DNA of 64,000 nucleotides from Geitlerinema sp. PCC 9228 (GCF_001870905.1 NZ_LNDC01000095.1:57201-121200), one strand, 5' to 3'. Positions 19,067 through 28,464 are shown, numbered from the stretch's first letter. A program made the numbers and translations. The notes: generated from the letters alone by a model not told the origin.

Positions 19067-20011
19067 TTATATTTTACCTCGCAAATAATAGATGTAGCTC
19101 AAAAAGCTACTCCAAAGAAATTTTCGCTCAACATCAATTTCTAGATTCTTGCCAAAGCTTCCTTGATGTTTCCATACATACATAATCCATCGACGAAAAC
19201 TCCCCAAAAAACCTTTCAGAAAAATAAAGGGTTTGTGCCAAAATTTTGTAGCTGCGATCGCTCGAAGGCGCGAAGTAACCAAACCGCCATTGTAGGCAAG
19301 CGATAGTAAATATTCCTTTTCCAAACGTGAAGCTGACATTTTATGTTGAATGACCATTTCAGGATTGTACCAAATTTCCCATCCTCCTTTATGCATGTAT
19401 AAAAGAACTTCGTATTCTTCCCCAGGTAGCATAGAACCACCCACTCTACCGACTAACCTAGTAGAAGCAGGAACGCATTCTTGCCATGCCTTTTTGCGTA
19501 CCACCAATCCAGCACCAGGAGGCAAACGTAAATTTACAGGATCGAAAAGATGAACGCGATCGCCACGATCTTCAACTGCTAGAAAACGTTTGAGTTTGTC
19601 AAAATTTTCTGGAGGTGGTGTTTCAAACAATCCCTGAATTCTACTACCATAGGCACCAGCTTGGGGATGGTTTTCTCCAAAGTGAAAAGCTGCTGCTACC
19701 CAATCGGTTGCTGGCAAGTTATCATCATCAAGAAAACCAACATATTTGCCTTGGGATTCTTGAATCGCTTTTTGCCTAGCAAAAGCTAGTCCTTGCTTGC
19801 TTTCCCGACAATACCGCAATGGAACATTGTTCGGCCACTCATTTTGAAATTCTTTGACAACTTCGGCTGTATTGTCGTTGCTGTTGTTATCTACGACTAA
19901 AATTTCCCAAGCAATATCTTCGGTACTGGTTTGCGATCGCAGTTTTTGCAAAACTTGCGGAAACCTTGTTGCTCCGTTGTAAGTTGGAATAGCGACTGTG
20001 AAATCCACCAT
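19067..20011 (-). CDS. hpsE: Hormogonium polysaccharide glycosyltransferase HpsE-like
   Basis: 314 residues. GT-A fold of family 2: FTVAIPTYNGATRFPQVL, VVDNNSNDNT, and the DDD-type metal site in VGFLDDDNLPATDW; LPPGAGLVVRKKAW and GEEYEVLLYMHKGGWEIWYNPE cover the acceptor side. Sequence and length match HpsE of the hps gene set as I remember it. Here hpsE is separated from hpsA-D by another glycosyltransferase, rnpB and rpmB. Cytoplasmic; it would add a sugar to the secreted slime polymer. Confidence 0.8.
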   Translation of the reverse strand: MVDFTVAIPTYNGATRFPQVLQKLRSQTSTEDIAWEILVVDNNSNDNTAEVVKEFQNEWPNNVPLRYCRESKQGLAFARQKAIQESQGKYVGFLDDDNLPATDWVAAAFHFGENHPQAGAYGSRIQGLFETPPPENFDKLKRFLAVEDRGDRVHLFDPVNLRLPPGAGLVVRKKAWQECVPASTRLVGRVGGSMLPGEEYEVLLYMHKGGWEIWYNPEMVIQHKMSASRLEKEYLLSLAYNGGLVTSRLRAIAATKFWHKPFIFLKGFLGSFRRWIMYVWKHQGSFGKNLEIDVERKFLWSSFLSYIYYLRGKI

Positions 20012-20410
20012 AACTACAGGCTCTTAAATCAAGATCGGGAAACTACATGTAAATTTTTCTAAACTTTTTAAAATTTTCTCAAACACAAACGCCACTTAAA
20101 ATAAAATTATATGCAATTGCGACAAAAATTGTAACAACCAATAAAAGCTGTACCAGTAGCGCTAGTAGATGCTATATTTTTATGTTAATATCATACCTAC
20201 TATATTATACTCTAGAGCGATTGCCTTAAACATAAAAAGCTTTATAATTCCCTTATATGATTATATGCAAAGAAGAAAAGTAATTTTAATGAATAATAAA
20301 AATTAAAATTGGTATTGGGTGATTTATTTATATGGTTAAAATTGTAGTAAAAAAAATATACAAAGATTGTAACGATCTTTGATGGCGTTCATTTAAGGAG
20401 TTGGAAAATC
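20012..20410. other. AT-rich divergent promoter region
   Basis: About 400 nt between hpsE (minus) and the methyltransferase (plus). Very AT-rich; AAGGAG at 20395-20400 is the binding site for 20411. No reading frame, repeat or RNA fold recognised. Confidence 0.6.
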
Positions 20411-21013
20411 ATGGCAAATGAATATCTAAGCAAACCTAGAATGATAAGTTATTACAACCAAAAGAGGATAATTAACGCTTTAGGAAAAAAAGTGACAACA
20501 ATTTTAGAAGTAGGAGTTTTCAATTCTTTATTTTCAAATATTCTTTCCTTAGAAGGTTATCAAGTAACAAGAGCCGATTTTGATTCTACATTAAATCCAG
20601 ATATGATCCTAGATTTACAAAGTGATTTTGAGCTTCCTAAAAACACTTTTGATGCAATTGTTGTATTTCAAGTACTCGAACATATTCCTTATGAAGATTT
20701 TGAAAAAGCAATCAAAAAATTAGCAGAAGCAACAAACAAATTTTTAGTTATATCTCTTCCTTATAGTAGCGAATATTTATCGCTTAATTTTCGTTCTTCC
20801 TTTAATCGAGATTTTCGAGGAGTTATGCTTCAAATCCCTAAGTTTTGGAGTACGAAACCACTGGTAGATGACGAACATTACTGGGAAATTGGACTAAAAG
20901 GATATCCGAAAAAACGTATTGTTCGTTCTTTAGAACAAACGGGACTTAAAATCCGAAGACAATATCAAGATAAACTCCAACCGTATCATTATTTTTTCGT
21001 TCTTGAAAAATAA
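20411..21013 (+). CDS. Class I SAM-dependent methyltransferase
   Basis: 200 residues. Motif I is ILEVGVFNSLFSNILS, motif II acid in TRADFDSTLNPDMILDLQSD, and the post-motif segment FDAIVVFQVLEHIPYEDFEKA is typical of small Methyltransf_11/23 enzymes. Start ATG after AAGGAG at 10 nt. Acceptor unknown; the location between glycosyltransferase and sulfotransferase genes suggests methylation of a sugar or lipid carrier. AT-rich like its neighbours. Confidence 0.75.
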   Translation: MANEYLSKPRMISYYNQKRIINALGKKVTTILEVGVFNSLFSNILSLEGYQVTRADFDSTLNPDMILDLQSDFELPKNTFDAIVVFQVLEHIPYEDFEKAIKKLAEATNKFLVISLPYSSEYLSLNFRSSFNRDFRGVMLQIPKFWSTKPLVDDEHYWEIGLKGYPKKRIVRSLEQTGLKIRRQYQDKLQPYHYFFVLEK

Positions 21014-21116
21014 CAACAATGGTCTTCATATTATTGAACCATTTTAAAAATTGTGAAAACATCAACATATTGTTTTCATTGCTAGTTTAACATGTTGCAA
21101 GTTTTACAGTGACTCC

Positions 21117-22139
21117 TCAAACTTCCTCAAGATTCCAGTCGCGATCGCTTGTGTAAAAAGGAATTGAAAAGGAGAAAAATCCAGTTTTAATAGCATCCAG
21201 CGTTTCTGGGGTCATTTTTTGTTTCCAGGCTTGATACATTTGGGCACTGTATCGTGCAGTGCTGTATGGATCGTTATCTTGAGGGGATGAATAACTTTTA
21301 CTAGCAATCTTTCCCTCAACGTTTTTATCCCATTGTAAGCCAGCAAATGAAAAGAGACGCTGAAAATTTGATATGGGATCCAAACATAAGTTTTCATATA
21401 GAACAATTTTATGGTTGGGATATTCTTGCAAAGCCATTGAGGCAATTTGTAAAGCTGCACCTTGTAAAGCACCATATTGTTCCCACGGATTTTGAGAAAT
21501 TTGACGTTTTAACTGCTGCTGGACCAAATTTTTCTGTTGGTGGGTCAAGCGATCGTAAAAACGAGAAAAAGCATTTTCCTCAAACCATCCCAAACGGGCA
21601 AAGCTAAGGGCTACAGCTGCAGGATGCCGTACTAAAAAGATTATATATGGTTGGTACCTATTGATAAACCATTCTAAAGCACAAGGATTTACCTCCTTAA
21701 TAACTACATGATAACTCTTTTCCTGAGAAATCCAATCTTGCCGACGACCACCAACAATTTCACCACGGAAAGTTGGCCATCCATGAAATGCCAGATCGGC
21801 AAATATTTGATAATCTTTTGGTGGTGTTTTTGGATCGATGCCAACAATAGTAGGTCGGCGATTGCTGAAATTGAGACGACTTTGGGTGATAGGTTCTCGC
21901 AAGTATCGTACGTTTGATGCGCTACTCAATACATCACCTACCCAGCTAGAACCACTACGAGGTAAAGAAACAACCAATATCGTTGGTTCTTCCGTGTTAG
22001 GAGGAGAAAAAAGGTTTGTCTTTTTTGTTAAAAACAATCCGAATTTACCAGCCTGTTTCCACACATATGTACTAAGTTGAGCTCTCAATCTTTTCGCTAG
22101 AGGATATTTAATTTTATTTTTATTTTTAGGAGTATACAT
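21117..22139 (-). CDS. Sulfotransferase (PRSGSSWV type)
   Basis: 340 residues. ILVVSLPRSGSSWVGDVLSS is the 5'-phosphosulfate loop of Sulfotransfer_1/3 enzymes, and IIFLVRHPAAVALSFARLGW is the second PAPS-binding motif (RxxxxxxxS pattern). The C-terminal segment DNDPYSTARYSAQMYQAWKQ resembles the region where carbohydrate sulfotransferases bind the 3'-phosphate. No signal peptide is evident, so it probably acts inside the cell. Unrelated in detail to the sulfotransferase at 8420. Confidence 0.8.
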   Translation of the reverse strand: MYTPKNKNKIKYPLAKRLRAQLSTYVWKQAGKFGLFLTKKTNLFSPPNTEEPTILVVSLPRSGSSWVGDVLSSASNVRYLREPITQSRLNFSNRRPTIVGIDPKTPPKDYQIFADLAFHGWPTFRGEIVGGRRQDWISQEKSYHVVIKEVNPCALEWFINRYQPYIIFLVRHPAAVALSFARLGWFEENAFSRFYDRLTHQQKNLVQQQLKRQISQNPWEQYGALQGAALQIASMALQEYPNHKIVLYENLCLDPISNFQRLFSFAGLQWDKNVEGKIASKSYSSPQDNDPYSTARYSAQMYQAWKQKMTPETLDAIKTGFFSFSIPFYTSDRDWNLEEV

Positions 22140-22326
22140 AAAAAATAATACAATACTTATTTAACAGAAAAATACCTCCTATTCAAAATCTGAAAACCCA
22201 TCTTTTACATGACGATTGCGGTATCGCTAGGCTGGCAACTTTCATGGGAAATGCTTTTGTCTTGGATATACTTTTTGTATGGCTCTCGCTGAAACCATTA
22301 TACCCTGTTTCCATAGATGGATAACT

Positions 22327-23970
22327 CTATTTTGAATTTTCGTGCTGCCATGTTTGCGGTGGGGTAACGGGAAGTTCTACAACAAACGCACTTCCTTGTT
22401 GTGGCTGGCTGTGGCATGAAATTTTTCCTTGATGTCCTTCTACGACAATCTGATAGCAGCTAAACAATCCCAATCCCGTTCCTTGACCAACTGGCTTGTT
22501 GGTGAAGAAGGGATCGAATATCTTTCCTTGAATGTCTGATGGGATACCAATTCCGTTGTCTTGGATAGAAATACGAACCCAGCTGGGACTTAGCTGTTGG
22601 GTTTCAATGATAATTTTACCGTCGCTAGCATTCGGTTTCATAGCGATCGCGTCTAACGCATTGTCAATCAGGCAAAATAATACTTGATTGATTTGAGCTG
22701 AGCAACATTGAATAGGAGAAATAGGACGATAATGTTTCTCAATTTTTACTTCAGAACTCAAGCGATGGTTTAGCAACAACAGACAGGTGTCAATCTCTTG
22801 ATGAATATCAATTGATTGAAATTTCTCCTCGTTTAATTTAGCAAATGAGCGTAGGGCTTCTACAATATGGCTGATTCTTTCAGCATTGCTACGCATTTCC
22901 TGTAACAAGTTCGGTAAATCTTTTCGCAAGTATTCTAAATCTAACTCTACCTGAATGGTTTCGGCAATTTTGGAATTTTCTAAAGAAGCAAAACTGCGGT
23001 CTAAAGCTTCTAAAAAAGTATCGCTATATTCACGGATGTACGGAATATTGCCGTAAATAGCATTGTTGGCATTATTGATTTCGTGGGCAATTCCGGCTGC
23101 CATCGTTGCCAAACCATCCAGTTTTTCTCTTTGGATTAGTTGGCTTTGAGTAGTCCGTAGTTCGCTCAAGGTAGCTTCTAATTCAGCGTTCGTTGTTTCT
23201 AATTGATTCTCTGCCTGCTTGCGTTGGGCGATCGCGTGGCGTACTTGTTGGTACATTTTTTGAAAGGCAGCGATCGCATCTTGTAACTCATCCGGATATT
23301 GATGGGTTTGGCTGGAAAAGATAGAGATTTCTCGATCGGATTGTACAGCTTCCCCAGCACGAATGAAATCCCGTTGCAAAGATAAAATCGGTTCGATAAC
23401 TGTATTTTTAAGAACGAATAAAGTGACGATGGCAACAAAAACAGCAATAACAATGACCAAGCTCCCCACCCGCCAAATAAATCCTAGCATCTCTTGTTTG
23501 ATACTGGTAGCATCTTGACGCACGACCAACCAATACTTTTGTTGTTCCCGAATACGCACAATTCTGGCAGTTTCGTAGCGTCTACTTTGAGCGATTTTTT
23601 GTTTGACGCTTCCTGTGGTTTGATACTGCTGGTAAGATAGTTGGGGGAGTTCGCCAAAACTTCCTACTTGTCTACCATTGAGGTTGTAAATTGCCGCGCC
23701 GACAATTGTTGAATCACTAGAATTCCTAGGTTGCAACAATTCTAAAAATTGTTGTGCCGATAAATTAGCATGGGTGCAGGCGATCGCTTCTATGCGAGTT
23801 TCTGCCAATTGCTGCAAGTGGCGCAGCAACTCTTGCTGCCGCCTGTAATGGGAAGGAAGCAAAATAGCTGCTTCGATAATAACAATACCGATACATATCC
23901 AAATAACGATACGTCGAGATAGACGTGCCGATAGAAAGGTGAACCAATTCTTATTTTGCAAACGTTTCAT
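22327..23970 (-). CDS. Membrane sensor histidine kinase
   Basis: 547 residues. TM1 at about 21-41, an external sensor of ~125 residues, TM2 at about 168-190, then a HAMP-like linker and a coiled coil (AQRKQAENQLETTNAELEA). The H-box is GIAHEINNANNAIYGN: the phospho-His is present, but the usual Pro after HEINN is replaced by Ala. The ATPase domain carries N (LIDNALDAI), G1 (DNGIGIP), F (FDPFFTNK) and G2 (GTGLGL) boxes. No response regulator gene is adjacent, so it is an orphan kinase; its signal is unknown. Confidence 0.9.
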   Translation of the reverse strand: MKRLQNKNWFTFLSARLSRRIVIWICIGIVIIEAAILLPSHYRRQQELLRHLQQLAETRIEAIACTHANLSAQQFLELLQPRNSSDSTIVGAAIYNLNGRQVGSFGELPQLSYQQYQTTGSVKQKIAQSRRYETARIVRIREQQKYWLVVRQDATSIKQEMLGFIWRVGSLVIVIAVFVAIVTLFVLKNTVIEPILSLQRDFIRAGEAVQSDREISIFSSQTHQYPDELQDAIAAFQKMYQQVRHAIAQRKQAENQLETTNAELEATLSELRTTQSQLIQREKLDGLATMAAGIAHEINNANNAIYGNIPYIREYSDTFLEALDRSFASLENSKIAETIQVELDLEYLRKDLPNLLQEMRSNAERISHIVEALRSFAKLNEEKFQSIDIHQEIDTCLLLLNHRLSSEVKIEKHYRPISPIQCCSAQINQVLFCLIDNALDAIAMKPNASDGKIIIETQQLSPSWVRISIQDNGIGIPSDIQGKIFDPFFTNKPVGQGTGLGLFSCYQIVVEGHQGKISCHSQPQQGSAFVVELPVTPPQTWQHENSK

Positions 23971-24783
23971 AAAAAACCAATCAGTGATTTATTTGCTATT
24001 GTCAATCGTAGTGCGAAAATCGATCTAATTCGGTCCGGAAAATAAGAAAATTCTTAATAAATCGTAAGAAAAGTCTTGCCTATCCAGTTTTCATATATAC
24101 ATCTATTGTAGAACCGCTCCCTTTTTCAATCCCCCCAGAGGGGTATTTGGTTCAAATTGTCAGAATTGAGAATGTTTCGTGTTGTGTGCCGTATCTTCCT
24201 TGTGTCTAGATGTTCGGCTTTTTTTCGCGAAAACATAGAGAGTCGATTGCAGATACAACTACAATTGGCTAAGATGATAGGGATTAACAACTAGCTCGCA
24301 AGACCCAATTGAAGCATATTCCTTCAAATATGGAATAGTTGAAGGTTTACGACCTGCCCTGATGGATAATCGTACAAGTTGGAAAAAATGGTTTTCTATA
24401 CCTTTCAGTATAGCACATCTAGGAATTTCAACCTGGATCCTCTCAAACTGTAGCTGGATGCGATCGAACTTACCAAAATAGGCTCTGTAAATGGCTTGCA
24501 AACAATGTAATCCTGTCCGAACGAGATGTTTTTTTTATTCAATCGCAAATAATGAGCGATCGCAGTTCGCCATATGCTTGTATGAGTTATAAAATAAAGG
24601 GCAACCAAGTAAAAGCCATATCTCCTATATAGCAAATGATGGTACATTTCTCTCTAGAACTATCCGCCAGCTCAACTTCTCAGAAAGCTTGAGCACAGTT
24701 GCTCGATTGCTCCAAGGATATAGATATATAAAAGCATCCTTTAGCATTGAAAACCTGGAAAATTGCCTATAGAAATCAATATT
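23971..24783. other. Long intergenic region, no gene recognised
   Basis: About 810 nt between divergent genes. Two open frames on the minus strand (around 24259-24647) lack binding sites and show no protein-like pattern. CCCCCAGAGGGG near 24137 is a small hairpin without a T-run. I see no repeat shared with the rest of the window. Confidence 0.5.
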
Positions 24784-25836
24784 ATGGCTTTCATGAAAAC
24801 CATTTTTGTCATGTTCGTGTTTATTTTAATTCCCTTATTGGTTTGGATTTGGATATGCCGGCGCGTCTGGCTATCAGCAAAGCAAACGTTATGCTTTTCC
24901 AAACAGTCTCCTGTTTACTGCACGGAACCACCCGGAAATTTATCTCCAGCTGCTGTAGCTTATCTTCATAGAAATACGGATTTGCAGACTTTATTTTTTA
25001 TTGGATTTCTCAGTACAGCTATTAAAGGTGGTTTTCAAATCGAAAAATACGAATACAAGAATTTATTTTTTAAATCGCAAGGATTTATCTTGCACAAGCG
25101 AACTCCCAAAGCAATTTTGTCCTCAGAAGAAGAAAAAATTTTAGGAGTTTTAAAAATTGGTCCGAAATCCAAGCAGCTATCCCATTATTATTGGAACCAT
25201 TTTTGTAATGCCAAAGATGCTTTCAAAGAAGACATACAAAGAACTTTAAGAGACTCAATTTTTCCAAAATACAAACAATCTGAGAACATGATTTGGTCTG
25301 CTATTTTTCTAGCGGTCTTTATGGGATGGGTGGCGGCAAACGTTTGGCTACCTGCGATTGTTGCCAGTCTAATGGTAATTATGGCTGTTATTCCAGTTGT
25401 TCGTAGTTTGAGAGCACCCACAGCAGAAGGTCGAGAACTTCTCAACCGAGTTGCTGGTTTTCAAAAGTACTTGCTGCAAGAAATAGATCGAGCGAAAAAC
25501 GGACAACTCTCGCCAAATTTTTTAGAATCCTACCTTCCCTATGCTTTTGCTGTTAACATTACTACCAATAAAAAGTTAAAAGAAATCGTCAAAAAACTGC
25601 CAGCCAATAGAAAAACAGCAAGCGAAAATTTTTATTTACAAACTTGGTGTATCAAGTGCTCAAATCAGAGAATTAAGTTTTCCGAATTACCTGATTTTAT
25701 AGATAATTTATTTGGAGAATTGGAGGCAGCATGTTCGCCAAAAAAAGGTGCCCCTACTCATCCCAAGGTAGCTACAGTTATTGGTGGCGATGGTGGCGGT
25801 GGTGGCGGTGGCGATGGTGGTCGCGATCGCATTTAA
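24784..25836 (+). CDS. DUF2207 C-terminal-like membrane protein with Gly-rich tail
   Basis: 350 residues. TM at about 4-25, then a soluble part starting PPGNLSPAAVAYL, two helices at about 170-210 (IFLAVFMGWVAANVWLPAIV), the block GRELLNRVAGFQKYLLQEID and later FLESYLPYAFAVNI, and a final Gly/Asp run (GGDGGGGGGGDGG). These blocks and their order match the C-terminal half of DUF2207 (YciQ-like) membrane proteins, but the external N-terminal DUF2207 domain is missing, so this is a short form. TIGR04222 is an alternative family with similar layout. ATG 24784 preferred over TTG 24763. Function unknown. Confidence 0.65.
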   Translation: MAFMKTIFVMFVFILIPLLVWIWICRRVWLSAKQTLCFSKQSPVYCTEPPGNLSPAAVAYLHRNTDLQTLFFIGFLSTAIKGGFQIEKYEYKNLFFKSQGFILHKRTPKAILSSEEEKILGVLKIGPKSKQLSHYYWNHFCNAKDAFKEDIQRTLRDSIFPKYKQSENMIWSAIFLAVFMGWVAANVWLPAIVASLMVIMAVIPVVRSLRAPTAEGRELLNRVAGFQKYLLQEIDRAKNGQLSPNFLESYLPYAFAVNITTNKKLKEIVKKLPANRKTASENFYLQTWCIKCSNQRIKFSELPDFIDNLFGELEAACSPKKGAPTHPKVATVIGGDGGGGGGGDGGRDRI

Positions 25837-25890
25837 ACCATGCCTTGTTCGTATTTCGTCTATTATATTTGATGTGTTCTATGGAATCTT

Positions 25891-26061
25891 ATGTCTGCTC
25901 GATCTCTTGCTAATCTCCTTATTTTTTCCGTTCTATTTCTATTTGTATTCGCCTCTTGCATGCAAAGTTACAGTAGAGGTGGTAGTTTTCTTTGGATGGA
26001 CTTTTCTGGCAGAAGTGGCTACGGTGGATTTCGCGGTGGTGGGTCTGGTTTTGGCAAATAA
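25891..26061 (+). CDS. Small Gly-rich lipoprotein
   Basis: 56 residues. MSARSLANLL followed by a hydrophobic run IFSVLFLFVFASC ends in a lipobox (FASC), so the mature protein would start at Cys23 with a lipid anchor. The remaining ~33 residues are Gly/Ser/Arg/aromatic-rich (SGRSGYGGFRGGGSGFGK). It starts 54 nt after the DUF2207-like gene and ends 14 nt before the ATG of the spermidine-synthase-like gene, so the three are probably co-transcribed. The Gly-rich tail echoes that of the first gene. No family recognised; the lipobox, tight spacing and low-complexity tail are the support. Confidence 0.6.
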   Translation: MSARSLANLLIFSVLFLFVFASCMQSYSRGGSFLWMDFSGRSGYGGFRGGGSGFGK

Positions 26062-26075
26062 ATCCACGTCTCGCC

Positions 26076-27632
26076 ATGAAAACAAAAATTATGAAACCTC
26101 TCAAGCAACAAGACCGATTGCTAGTAACGACAGCTGGATCTTTGGGAACGGCTTTAGCAACGGAATTTCTCCTAGCAAGATTGAGTAGCTACCTGCTAGG
26201 CAGCGAAGCTTTGGCTTACGGCATGGTTGTAACTGGTTTTTTGGCTGCGATGGCTGTGGGTAACTACAGCTATCCTTTTCTCAAACCGGCTACCTGGCAA
26301 AGGCAACTGCAATATTTTCTGGGAATGACCTATGGGTTGGCTTTGCTGGCTGGTCTGTTGCCGTTGGCTTTGTTTGCTTTGTTTGCTATTGATTTTGGGT
26401 TTTGGTGGGGATTGTGCTTGGCTACCCTGGTTTTGGGGGCAATTGTAGGTGGGGAACTGGCGTGGTTGTCTGATTTGGGAATTTTCCAACGCCTGCATGA
26501 ATATCGCACCAGCAAAATTTTTACCCTTTCCTATTTGGTGGCGTTGCTAGCTGCGTTGGCAATTCCGGTTTTGTTGCTACCGTGGTTGGATATTTTTCCC
26601 ACTGCGGCTTTGATTGGCATATTGGCGGCTGGTGTGGCGGTTTTTGTGGCTCGTTCCTTTTTTTACCAGTGGCGTTGGCAGTTGGGTGGGGGATTGCTGG
26701 GGATTTTCCTGTATGCTGTGGCATTGGGAACTTTGCCTTTTAGCGATCGCATAAGCAAAAATCCTTACAATATGCCGGTAGTGCGCAAAATTGCCGCCAA
26801 TTCCTACGATATCGCCTTAACCCGCGAACGGGATGACTTGCGATTGTATATCGATGGCGATTTGCAGTTTTCCACCTCCGACGCTTATCGCTACTACGAA
26901 TCCCTCATCCATCCAGCCGCCATTGCTGCCAAATCTCCCCAGCGAGTTTTGTTGCTGGGAAGGGGAACTGGCATGGCACTATCAGAAATTTTGAAGTGGG
27001 AATCGGTAGAGCAGGTTATCTTGATGGTTCGCGATTCGGCGATGGTTGAGGTAGCCACAAACTATGCTCCCCTACGGCAAACCCATCATTCCGTTTTGAA
27101 CGACCCACGGGTGGAAATTCGCTACGGCGAAACCAACGTTGATACAATAAATGCTCTTTCACCGCCAGCATCTACATTCGATCTCGTTATTGCCAATCTT
27201 CCCGAACCCGACAGCCAAAGCAATAGCGAAGTCTATACCCGAGAATTTTACCAGGCAGTGCGCGATCGCTTATCGCCAACCGGCGTTTTTGCTACCCAAG
27301 CTACCAATCCGTTTTTCACGCCAAAGGTATTTTCCTGCATTGCCAAAACTCTAGAAGCGACTGGATTTGTTACTTATCCCTACACAGCCAGTGTTCCCAG
27401 TTTGGGAATTTGGGGATTTGTGGTGGCAACGCCACAGCCATTTGATTTTTCCCAAATCAATGCAGAGGCTTTTCCGGTCAAAACTCAGTTTCTCACCCCG
27501 AGTTTGCTTCCTAGTTTGTTTCAACTCCCTGCTGATTTGGCGTTGCAGGAGGTTAGCATCAATACCCACGATAATTCGGTGATTACCAATTATTATAGCG
27601 ATCGCCGCTGGCAACCTCGCCGGCGTTTCTAA
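26076..27632 (+). CDS. Membrane-bound spermidine-synthase-like protein, eroded active site
   Basis: 518 residues. The N-terminal ~230 residues form about seven membrane helices; the C-terminal domain has the spermidine synthase fold (LRLYIDGDLQFSTSDAYRYYESLIHPA, EFYQAVRDRLSPTGVFATQ). Key residues differ from active enzymes: the cofactor loop GGGDG reads GRGTG, the acidic residue after the second strand is replaced (ILMVRDSA), DEYRYHE reads DAYRYYE, and the catalytic D..DP segment reads NLPEPD. This suggests a changed or lost aminopropyltransferase activity. ATG 26076 is chosen (MKTKIMKPLKQQD); the open frame starts at 25992, overlapping the lipoprotein gene. The 3' end lies within a duplicated segment. 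Confidence 0.75.
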   Translation: MKTKIMKPLKQQDRLLVTTAGSLGTALATEFLLARLSSYLLGSEALAYGMVVTGFLAAMAVGNYSYPFLKPATWQRQLQYFLGMTYGLALLAGLLPLALFALFAIDFGFWWGLCLATLVLGAIVGGELAWLSDLGIFQRLHEYRTSKIFTLSYLVALLAALAIPVLLLPWLDIFPTAALIGILAAGVAVFVARSFFYQWRWQLGGGLLGIFLYAVALGTLPFSDRISKNPYNMPVVRKIAANSYDIALTRERDDLRLYIDGDLQFSTSDAYRYYESLIHPAAIAAKSPQRVLLLGRGTGMALSEILKWESVEQVILMVRDSAMVEVATNYAPLRQTHHSVLNDPRVEIRYGETNVDTINALSPPASTFDLVIANLPEPDSQSNSEVYTREFYQAVRDRLSPTGVFATQATNPFFTPKVFSCIAKTLEATGFVTYPYTASVPSLGIWGFVVATPQPFDFSQINAEAFPVKTQFLTPSLLPSLFQLPADLALQEVSINTHDNSVITNYYSDRRWQPRRRF

Positions 27633-27798
27633 CAGCGATCGCAACGACTCGTCAAAATTGGATTTTTGAGGTATAATAACATAGGGCGAGGAGACTCGCT
27701 GTAAAGAAGGGGGAGTTGAATGAGACACTCCAACCCAAACATCTAACCTGCCCGCAAATATTTCTACTATTTTTGCCCTGCCTAGGTGTTTGAGCGAA
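27595..27798. repeat. Direct repeat, copy 1
   Basis: About 204 bp covering the last 38 nt of the spermidine-synthase-like gene and the sequence after it, up to TAGGTGTTTGAGCGAA. It is repeated about 463 bp downstream with roughly five substitutions and one indel. Contains GAGGAGACTCGC and an inverted pair CAAACATCTA / TAGGTGTTTG. Confidence 0.85.
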
Positions 27799-28057
27799 GG
27801 AACCTCGAATAGAACCTTCCCCTCCGCTAGGGGGTTTGAAAAATTTCCCTTTTTGATTTTGAAAAAAGAAATGAAGGAAAATTGGCTTCCTAGCTAAGCC
27901 AGACTTGTTATTCTTTTAAGATACCAATATCATCTCATTTTGTCAAATTTTTTTCTGTTCCCGTCCGGGAAGGATTAAGGAAAAGGAAGTAGCGCGTCGA
28001 GAACCTTCTCTCCAGCCAGAACCAGATTCTTCTGGTAGGGATCTGCTTGTACGGAAA

Positions 28058-28262
28058 ATAGCGATCGCCGCTGGCAACCTCGCCGGCGTTTCTAACAGCG
28101 ATCGCAACGACTCGTCAAAATTGGATTTTTGAGGTATAATATACATAGAGCGAGGAGACTCGCTGTAAAAAAGGGGGAGTTGAATGGGACACTCCAACCC
28201 AAACATCTAACCTGCCCGCAAATATTTCTACTATTTTTGCCCTGCCTAGATGTTTGAGCGAA
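28058..28262. repeat. Direct repeat, copy 2
   Basis: About 205 bp, nearly identical to 27595-27798, including a copy of the 3' tail of the preceding gene (codons for RRWQPRRRF and the stop) now without its gene. The inverted pair CAAACATCTA / TAGATGTTTG is perfect here. Sits directly upstream of the radical SAM gene. Confidence 0.85.
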
Positions 28263-28464
28263 ACGTCCGCAAAAACTGCTGTTTCCCCGAACGGGCAGGA
28301 AGGAAAAAATTTTCCTTTGCACCAGGAACTTATAAAAAATTCTATATAATTAGTGTACCACCAATCGGGAATTTTGTCAATCTAAAGCCCAAGGGGAGTT
28401 GACAGCGATCGCGATCGGAGAAACAATCAACAGAGGATCCACCACTAGCATTAGTAAAAACCTT

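Noticed and set aside
24259..24647. Two overlapping minus-strand frames in the gap before the DUF2207-like gene
   Set aside because: No binding site, no protein-like composition and nothing recognised; the region is better left as non-coding.
25781..26188. Hydrophobic frame across the end of the DUF2207-like gene and the small lipoprotein gene
   Set aside because: Its start is a shifted reading of the Gly-rich codons and it overlaps three better-supported genes.
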